The notes under the pieces were generated by a model. The model was not told the DNA's origin and ran no database searches. It saw nothing but the letters and a program-made list of their open reading frames with translations. The position numbers were made by a program, and so were the translations under genes. Below are positions 6,300 to 9,848 of a stretch of DNA of 9,848 nt, in pieces. Source of the stretch: JBBSBY01 sp038205805. Lineage in GTDB: Bacteria > Desulfobacterota > Desulfomonilia > Desulfomonilales > Desulfomonilaceae. Location of the stretch: NCBI GenBank assembly GCA_038205805.1, contig JBBRBO010000139.1:1-9848 (forward strand), in the 5' to 3' direction. Each line of letters begins with the position of its first letter. The stretch's first letter is position 1.

Positions 6300-7067
6300 T
6301 TACCACAGCCCTCTAGAACGACTATTCCCGGGAATACCCTCAGGCTTACTTACGGCGTCGGCCTGTTGCAGCAACTGTTCCATCCATTTATCTATGCGCC
6401 CGCGCCATTGGACGTCGTTCTCTTGTTCCATCGCCTTTTGAAAGTACGTCATGGCTTCCATTTTCCGGCCCGAAAGCATACATGCTATTCCCATGTTTTC
6501 CAGCGCTTCTAAGTGGTTAGGCCGGACTCTGAGTATCCATTGATAATCCTTGATAGCTTGGTCATACTGCTGCAAACCCACATAGGCCAGACCGCGCCCC
6601 ATATGCGCCGCCACACTGGTTGAGTTCGTACCCATGACCGCATTGTAATCGGCTATTGCGCTTTCGTGGTCCTGGTTGAAGTTGCGAGCATCGCCGCGTG
6701 CAAGATAGGCGGCGGTATCTTTCGGATTGAGGCGTATACTCTTGGAGAAATCAGCGATTGCAGCGGGAATCATTCCCATGCGTTCATAACATTTACCACG
6801 CAGCAGCAGTATCTCCGAGCCGCCGGCGCCCTTTTGAAGAGCTTGAGTGAATGACCGGGCTGCCGTCGCGTATTGCCGAGCTTCGTACTGGGTCTTCCCC
6901 TGCTTCAAGAGCTCGGCGGACGTCTGTACGCGTGTGCTTTTCGTGCGGGCCTCACACCTACAGTCGGAAACAAAACTCACCGTAAAAGCAGCGATGCATA
7001 GAACCACCCCTCGCACCATCCACTGAGAAAATGCGAACGTTTCAAGCGCATATATAAAGAATGGCAT
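6300..7067 (-). CDS. TPR-repeat protein with N-terminal signal/anchor
   Basis: A 255-residue protein of unknown partner. Residues 18-35 (VRGVVLCIAAFTVSFVSD) form one hydrophobic segment and suggest export or a membrane anchor; CRCEA at 36-40 could precede a cleavage site. It is not a clear lipobox. About five 34-residue TPR units follow: 51-80, 84-117, 118-151, 152-185 and 186-219, with the usual small residues at positions 8 and 20 (e.g. YLARGDARN, GLAYVGLQQYDQAI). TPR arrays bind partner proteins; none is indicated here. GGAG with 5-base spacing supports ATG 7067, though an internal ATG (7019) would give a more compact signal peptide. The gene is divergent from the crotonase gene, with 150 bases between start codons. 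Confidence 0.8.
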   Translation of the reverse strand: MPFFIYALETFAFSQWMVRGVVLCIAAFTVSFVSDCRCEARTKSTRVQTSAELLKQGKTQYEARQYATAARSFTQALQKGAGGSEILLLRGKCYERMGMIPAAIADFSKSIRLNPKDTAAYLARGDARNFNQDHESAIADYNAVMGTNSTSVAAHMGRGLAYVGLQQYDQAIKDYQWILRVRPNHLEALENMGIACMLSGRKMEAMTYFQKAMEQENDVQWRGRIDKWMEQLLQQADAVSKPEGIPGNSRSRGLW

Positions 7068-7140
7068 GCCGTCTCCAATTTCTACTTGGCTAGTCTTTCC
7101 CAGCTATATATTATGTGTTTTCGCTTGAGAACCGTCTGCT

Positions 7141-7170
7141 TTGACAATATAGTAGGCGCTGAGTCACACT
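7141..7170 (+). promoter_or_regulatory. Candidate sigma-70 promoter for the crotonase gene
   Basis: A perfect TTGACA (7141-7146) is followed after 18 bases by CACACT (7165-7170), a weak -10 (3 of 6 consensus bases). A start near 7177 would give a roughly 40-base leader to ATG 7218. The -35 is strong and in the right intergenic space; the -10 is the weak point. A TA-rich stretch at 7104-7114 may serve the divergent TPR gene. Confidence 0.35.
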
Positions 7171-7206
7171 GTAGCCAACATCACACATTTTTTCGACTTT
7201 TTGTCC

Positions 7207-7214
7207 AAGGGGGT
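7207..7214 (+). promoter_or_regulatory. Shine-Dalgarno site deciding the crotonase start
   Basis: AAGGGGGT ends 3 bases before ATG 7218, with the AAGG core 6-7 bases away. The open frame continues upstream to a TTG at 7086, but that extension lies in the promoter region and has no family resemblance. Confidence 0.6.
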
Positions 7215-7217
7215 CAC

Positions 7218-7994
7218 ATGACGTTTAACGATATTCTAGTCGAGACACAGAATGAGATCGGAATGTTAACGCTTAACTCACCCGCAACCATTAACGCGCT
7301 CTCCCGGAATATGATTCGGGAAATCACCGAGGGACTCGAAGACCTGAGCGCCCTTCCAGCATGCAAGGTCATCATCATTCGGGCTAACGGCAAGCACTTC
7401 TGTTCAGGACACAACTTAAAAGAAATGTCGAGTGTGAATCAAGACGAGTACAAGGGCATCTTCGCCGCATGCTCCGACATGATGACATTGATCCACCACG
7501 TGCCGCAAATTGTGATTGCCCAGGTGCATGGGATTGCGACGGCGGCAGGTTGCCAACTCGTAGCTACATGCGATTTGGCGGTTGCCGAGGAAACGGCTCG
7601 GTTCGGCACACCGGGTGTGAAAATAGGACTCTTCTGCACCACGCCCATGGTAGCCTTATCAAGAACCGTTGGACGCAAGCGAGCCCTGGAAATGCTCATG
7701 ACCGGTGAACTCATCAGCGCAGCGCAAGCGGAAGCATGGGGATTAATCAACAAAGTTGTCCCCGCAGATCAATTGGCGAGTTCCACCGAGGAGCTTGCCG
7801 CTAAAATCGCCAAATCCAGCCCTGTGGTGCTCGCATTGGGGAAAAAAGCCTTTTATCACCAGATCGAATCCACAGAAGCAAGCGCGTACGAATATGCCGT
7901 TAACGTTATGACGCTTAACCTCATGGAGGAGGACGCTCGGGAAGGTATTGACGCTTTCCTCGGCAAGCGACAACCGCAGTGGAAAAGCCGATAG
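7218..7994 (+). CDS. Enoyl-CoA hydratase/isomerase family protein, ECHDC3-like
   Basis: A 258-residue crotonase-fold protein, typical single-domain length, expected to bind an acyl-CoA thioester in the cytoplasm. Features are LTLNSPATINALS (17-29), the CoA/oxyanion segment FCSGHNLKEM (61-70) and HGIATAAGCQLVATCDLAVA (104-123). FGTPGVKIGLFCTTPMVALS (129-148) is characteristic of the ECHDC3-type subgroup. In classical hydratases two glutamates (E144 and E164 in rat mitochondrial enzyme) activate water. By alignment of CELAMMCD and PEILLG they correspond to Q113 and G133, 20 residues apart as expected. Classical syn-hydration is therefore unlikely by that mechanism; the reaction is unknown. The substrate cannot be read from sequence or neighbours. 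The gene is divergent from a TPR gene and convergent with a CMD-like gene. Confidence 0.88.
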   Translation: MTFNDILVETQNEIGMLTLNSPATINALSRNMIREITEGLEDLSALPACKVIIIRANGKHFCSGHNLKEMSSVNQDEYKGIFAACSDMMTLIHHVPQIVIAQVHGIATAAGCQLVATCDLAVAEETARFGTPGVKIGLFCTTPMVALSRTVGRKRALEMLMTGELISAAQAEAWGLINKVVPADQLASSTEELAAKIAKSSPVVLALGKKAFYHQIESTEASAYEYAVNVMTLNLMEEDAREGIDAFLGKRQPQWKSR

Positions 7995-8223
7995 CAGGCG
8001 TGCCGACGCTCGAACCCGCAAGGTTACAGCTTTAGCCGCAATGTCGCCATCCCGGGCTATGGATACTGTCAAAAAACACCGATTACTCTGATGAACGAAA
8101 GGAATTTGCCCGGGTGAAAGAGCGTCTCGAGCAGTCACCCTGAACTTTCAGCCAAGCGCCTACGACAAGTGAAGCAATCCTAGACGAGAGACGAGGGAGC
8201 GCATATCTCCCTCGCTCATCCCA
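7995..8223. other. Convergent intergenic region
   Basis: These 229 bases between two convergent stop codons hold no credible ORF. The only strong structure is the 8-bp hairpin at 8192-8214, next to the CMD-like gene. A tiny GCGT/ACGC hairpin near 8000-8012 follows the crotonase stop but has no U-tract. Confidence 0.5.
8192..8214 (-). terminator. Terminator-like hairpin after the CMD-like gene
   Basis: CGAGGGAG (8192-8199) pairs perfectly with CTCCCTCG (8207-8214), 8 pairs with a 7-base loop. It begins 10 bases after the minus-strand stop at 8224. The minus-strand tail is UCUCUCGUCU, pyrimidine-rich but not a true U-tract. The symmetrical stem may also stop read-through from the convergent crotonase gene about 200 bases away. 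Confidence 0.6.
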
Positions 8224-8553
8224 CTAGGACTCTATGCTCGATCCTTGTGAATTGAATACATCATCTACCCAGCCCCATGCTGCCATCATGGCGGGAAATC
8301 CCACAATCGTCATAGACAAGAGCACCGCCTGCGCTACCTCCTCCTGAGTAGCTCCCGCTTCCATGGCTCGTCGAGCGTGCGAACGCACCCCACCTTTCGA
8401 TCCTGCTCCGATACATACGCCAAGTTGCGCCAAATGCTGCGTCTTCAAATCCAACGGCCCCGCTGCGGCACAAAGATCTCCCACTTTGCGGTATGCTTCA
8501 GCTATATCGGCATGTTTATCGAGAAAGCGCTTAAAAATATCCGGTAAGTACAT
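8224..8553 (-). CDS. Carboxymuconolactone decarboxylase / AhpD-like protein without the CxxC pair
   Basis: A 109-residue all-helical protein of the CMD/AhpD superfamily. The core is HLAQLGVCIGAGSKGGVRSH (40-59), then ARRAMEAGATQEEVAQAVLL (60-79) and TIVGFPAMMAAWGW (82-95). In AhpD-type peroxidase partners the motif reads CxxCxxxH. Here H59 is kept, but the cysteine positions are S52 and G55, so thiol-disulfide chemistry of the AhpD kind is not expected; C47 and C28 lie elsewhere. Family members of this kind usually form oligomers, and their reactions are mostly unknown. AAGGAG with 5-base spacing fixes ATG 8553; the frame continues to 8622 without a ribosome site. It is alone on its strand here, with a terminator-like hairpin after it. 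Confidence 0.85.
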   Translation of the reverse strand: MYLPDIFKRFLDKHADIAEAYRKVGDLCAAAGPLDLKTQHLAQLGVCIGAGSKGGVRSHARRAMEAGATQEEVAQAVLLSMTIVGFPAMMAAWGWVDDVFNSQGSSIES

Positions 8554-8558
8554 GTGTG

Positions 8559-8564
8559 CTCCTT
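8559..8564 (-). promoter_or_regulatory. Shine-Dalgarno site deciding the CMD-like start
   Basis: AAGGAG on the minus strand, 5 bases before ATG 8553-8551. It rules against the in-frame ATG at 8622, which has no such site and would add 23 unrelated residues. Confidence 0.7.
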
Positions 8565-8858
8565 GGATAAAAAAACGTTCGATCACAAAAATGTTTGACA
8601 CACGGCTGGTCGGCGCGTGCAACGGGACCTACGTCGTTGTTCGAATTCAACCCATCGACTGGAAAAAGCCAAACTGCGCAACCCTGGATAAGCGCGCCGC
8701 TAAAGGCGGAAATAGTTTCACGCAGTGTCTTAACCTCAGGAAGCGCTATCCGTCTCAAGGCGAATAAAGCAGTAGGATCTAAAGAGTCGTTTCATGATCA
8801 TCTTTGCATCCGGACCATTCATGCGCGATTCCCGCGCCCGTTTGAAAAGGTCTTCACC

Positions 8859-8879
8859 GCAATTCTAATTGCGAATTGC
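8859..8879 (-). terminator. AT-rich hairpin just after the TPR gene stop
   Basis: GCAATTC (8859-8865) and GAATTGC (8873-8879) form a perfect 7-bp stem with a 7-base loop, 4 bases after the stop at 8884. The loop carries a third copy of the AATTGC half, so an alternative shorter pairing exists. No U-tract follows on the minus strand, which makes intrinsic termination doubtful. It may instead protect the mRNA 3' end. Confidence 0.35.
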
Positions 8880-8883
8880 TTTA

Positions 8884-9738
8884 CTAGTTCTTCTGCTGAG
8901 CAGGCTGTTTGGAAGTTTCGTCCGGCTGCTCTTGCGCTCCGAGTTTTTGTTGAAGCTTTTCGGCTCTTTCTATAAACTTCTGAGCTTCGGCCTTATTTCC
9001 CAATTGTTCATTCACTTCAGCCAAATTCTGCAGTATGTCTAATACTTCAGGATGCTCCGGACCAAAGCTCTTTTCATAAATCTGAAGCGCCGCTTTGAAA
9101 TCGGGTTCCGCCTCCTTGAATTTGCCCTGAGCCGCTTTGATGTTACCTAGATTGTTGAGGGCAACACCAGTATCCGGGTGGTCTTTACCCAAAGCTTTCT
9201 TGTAGATTTCTAATGCCTCAACGGAAAGCTTTTCCGCTTCGGCGAACTTATCCTGGGACGCGTACGCGCCGGCCATATTTATATAGGCCGTAGCTGTTTC
9301 CGGGTTGTCTTTGCCGTAGGCCACCTCTGAAATATCCAGCACGCGTTTGTACAATTTCTCCGCTTCGGCAATTTTGCCTTCGGAAGCGTATACTCCCGCT
9401 AAGTTATTCATAATGGGTAGGAGTTGTTTATCGTCCTTTGTAGTCTTTTCCGCAGTGGACAGCGCGTCATTCAAAAGCTTTTCAGCTTCCTGAAACTTGC
9501 CCTGGGCTGCATTTATGAATCCGAGATTTACCAACGTTTGCGCGTATTTAGGATCACTCTTATCCACCATGGTGAGAGCTTTCTTGAAATTCGCTTCCGC
9601 CACCTTAAAATTACCCTCATTTAACGCCTTGGCGCCGTCCTCCATAACCTTATCCCAGGCAGCGGTATCCGCTGCATAGGTATAAAGAGTTCCGCAAAGA
9701 AATAGCCCCGCAACAGCGAGAATAAACAAACTTCGCAT
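8884..9738 (-). CDS. Periplasmic/secreted tetratricopeptide-repeat protein
   Basis: A 284-residue protein with a clear signal peptide: MRS, a hydrophobic core LFILAVAGLFLCGTLY, and a likely signal peptidase I site after YA or YAA (residues 22-23). The mature part is a TPR array. Two ordinary units lie near 30-60 and 65-98. Three or four longer, 42-residue kinesin-light-chain-type units follow to about 265, with recurring GKDNPETATAYINMAGAYA, GKDHPDTGVALNNLGNI and GPEHPEVLDILQNLAEV. A charged Gln-rich tail ends the protein (QEQPDETSKQPAQQKN). Such proteins act as binding scaffolds; the partner is unknown. GGAGG with 5-base spacing fixes ATG 9738, although the frame stays open to 9825. The repeats are also similar at DNA level (for example near 9120-9133 and 9500-9513), suggesting internal duplication. 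Confidence 0.88.
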   Translation of the reverse strand: MRSLFILAVAGLFLCGTLYTYAADTAAWDKVMEDGAKALNEGNFKVAEANFKKALTMVDKSDPKYAQTLVNLGFINAAQGKFQEAEKLLNDALSTAEKTTKDDKQLLPIMNNLAGVYASEGKIAEAEKLYKRVLDISEVAYGKDNPETATAYINMAGAYASQDKFAEAEKLSVEALEIYKKALGKDHPDTGVALNNLGNIKAAQGKFKEAEPDFKAALQIYEKSFGPEHPEVLDILQNLAEVNEQLGNKAEAQKFIERAEKLQQKLGAQEQPDETSKQPAQQKN

Positions 9739-9743
9739 GATAA

Positions 9744-9748
9744 CCTCC
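9744..9748 (-). promoter_or_regulatory. Shine-Dalgarno site deciding the secreted TPR protein start
   Basis: GGAGG on the minus strand, 5 bases before ATG 9738-9736. It places the start directly before the signal peptide and excludes the longer frame from 9825. Confidence 0.75.
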
Positions 9749-9848
9749 AATAGGTGTATAGATCGCCGAGCTGTCGTCCCGTTCATAGTCTCTAAACTGA
9801 ACATGCGATTTACCGGCGCCCACAATTTAAAGGACAGCGGATTACGGC

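Larger units (their letters stand above)
8554..8883. other. Gene-poor spacer between the two minus-strand genes
   Basis: This 330-base spacer holds the leader of the CMD-like gene, and a hairpin after the TPR gene (8859-8879). A minus-strand frame open from a TTG at 8758 would encode LPEVKTLRETISAFSGALI and a hydrophobic stretch. It has no ribosome site and runs through the CMD-like start in another frame, so I do not call it. A short ATG frame near 8794 (MKRLFRSYCFIRLETDSAS) also stops quickly. The region could contain a decayed gene but nothing is recognisable. No sound promoter was identified. Confidence 0.45.

Noticed and set aside
6105..6512. 135-codon plus-strand frame, and a 4-codon MRHL frame at 6110 with a good AAGGAG before it
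   Set aside because: The long frame is antisense to the TPR gene for half its length and has its ATG too close to the ribosome site. The 4-codon frame is too short to support as a leader peptide, with no gene after it on that strand.
7086..7217. 44-residue N-terminal extension of the crotonase from a TTG
   Set aside because: It covers the probable promoter, and a strong ribosome site precedes ATG 7218.
8004..8024. Minus-strand GCGGGTTCGAGC, similar to a T-arm start
   Set aside because: The 3' arm does not pair with GCGGG and no CCA or acceptor strand follows.
8595..8600. Plus-strand TTGACA in the spacer before the CMD-like gene
   Set aside because: The region 16-18 bases downstream is GC-rich with no -10, and no plus-strand gene follows.
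8531..8758. 75-codon minus-strand frame overlapping the CMD-like start
   Set aside because: TTG start without a ribosome site; it shares the strand with a better-supported gene in another frame and has no recognisable family.

Overview
The window reads as an ordinary bacterial chromosome segment of intermediate GC. The gene set (an AlaC-type aminotransferase with homoserine dehydrogenase and threonine synthase, a DUF1015 protein, an ECHDC3-type crotonase, an AhpD-like protein and secreted TPR proteins) and the clear Shine-Dalgarno sites suggest an anaerobic Desulfobacterota/Deltaproteobacteria-like organism. That is an inference from gene content; no taxonomic marker is present. No CRISPR array, transposase, integrase, rRNA or complete tRNA was seen.

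Layout, left to right. Positions 1-3218 (minus strand) hold a threonine-branch cluster transcribed alaC-like aminotransferase -> hom -> thrC, with thrC cut by the left edge. A strong stem-loop lies between the aminotransferase and hom. Positions 3219-3600 have no convincing gene but hold two candidate terminator hairpins and a GC-rich self-complementary block. Positions 3601-5842 (minus) carry a DUF1015 protein followed by a TrmN6-type tRNA adenine methyltransferase. Positions 5843-6299 are mostly non-coding, with a possible small cysteine-rich protein on the plus strand and an isolated sequence shaped like the 3' end of a tRNA. Positions 6300-7067 (minus) encode an exported or membrane-anchored TPR protein. 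It is divergent from a crotonase-fold protein on the plus strand (7218-7994). A short AhpD/CMD-like protein (8224-8553, minus) converges on the crotonase, with a perfect 8-bp hairpin just after its stop. A periplasmic TPR protein (8884-9738, minus) closes the window.

Hom and ThrC catalyse the first and last steps of the homoserine-to-threonine route. The homoserine kinase between them is not in view. The right half looks like separately transcribed housekeeping or accessory genes rather than one pathway. I do not see a clear new multi-gene system. The observations most worth checking are the isolated tRNA-3'-end-like sequence, the ParB/SerK-like DGHHR motif in the DUF1015 protein, the small Cys-rich ORF, the alaC-hom intercistronic hairpin, and a crotonase lacking both classical catalytic glutamates.
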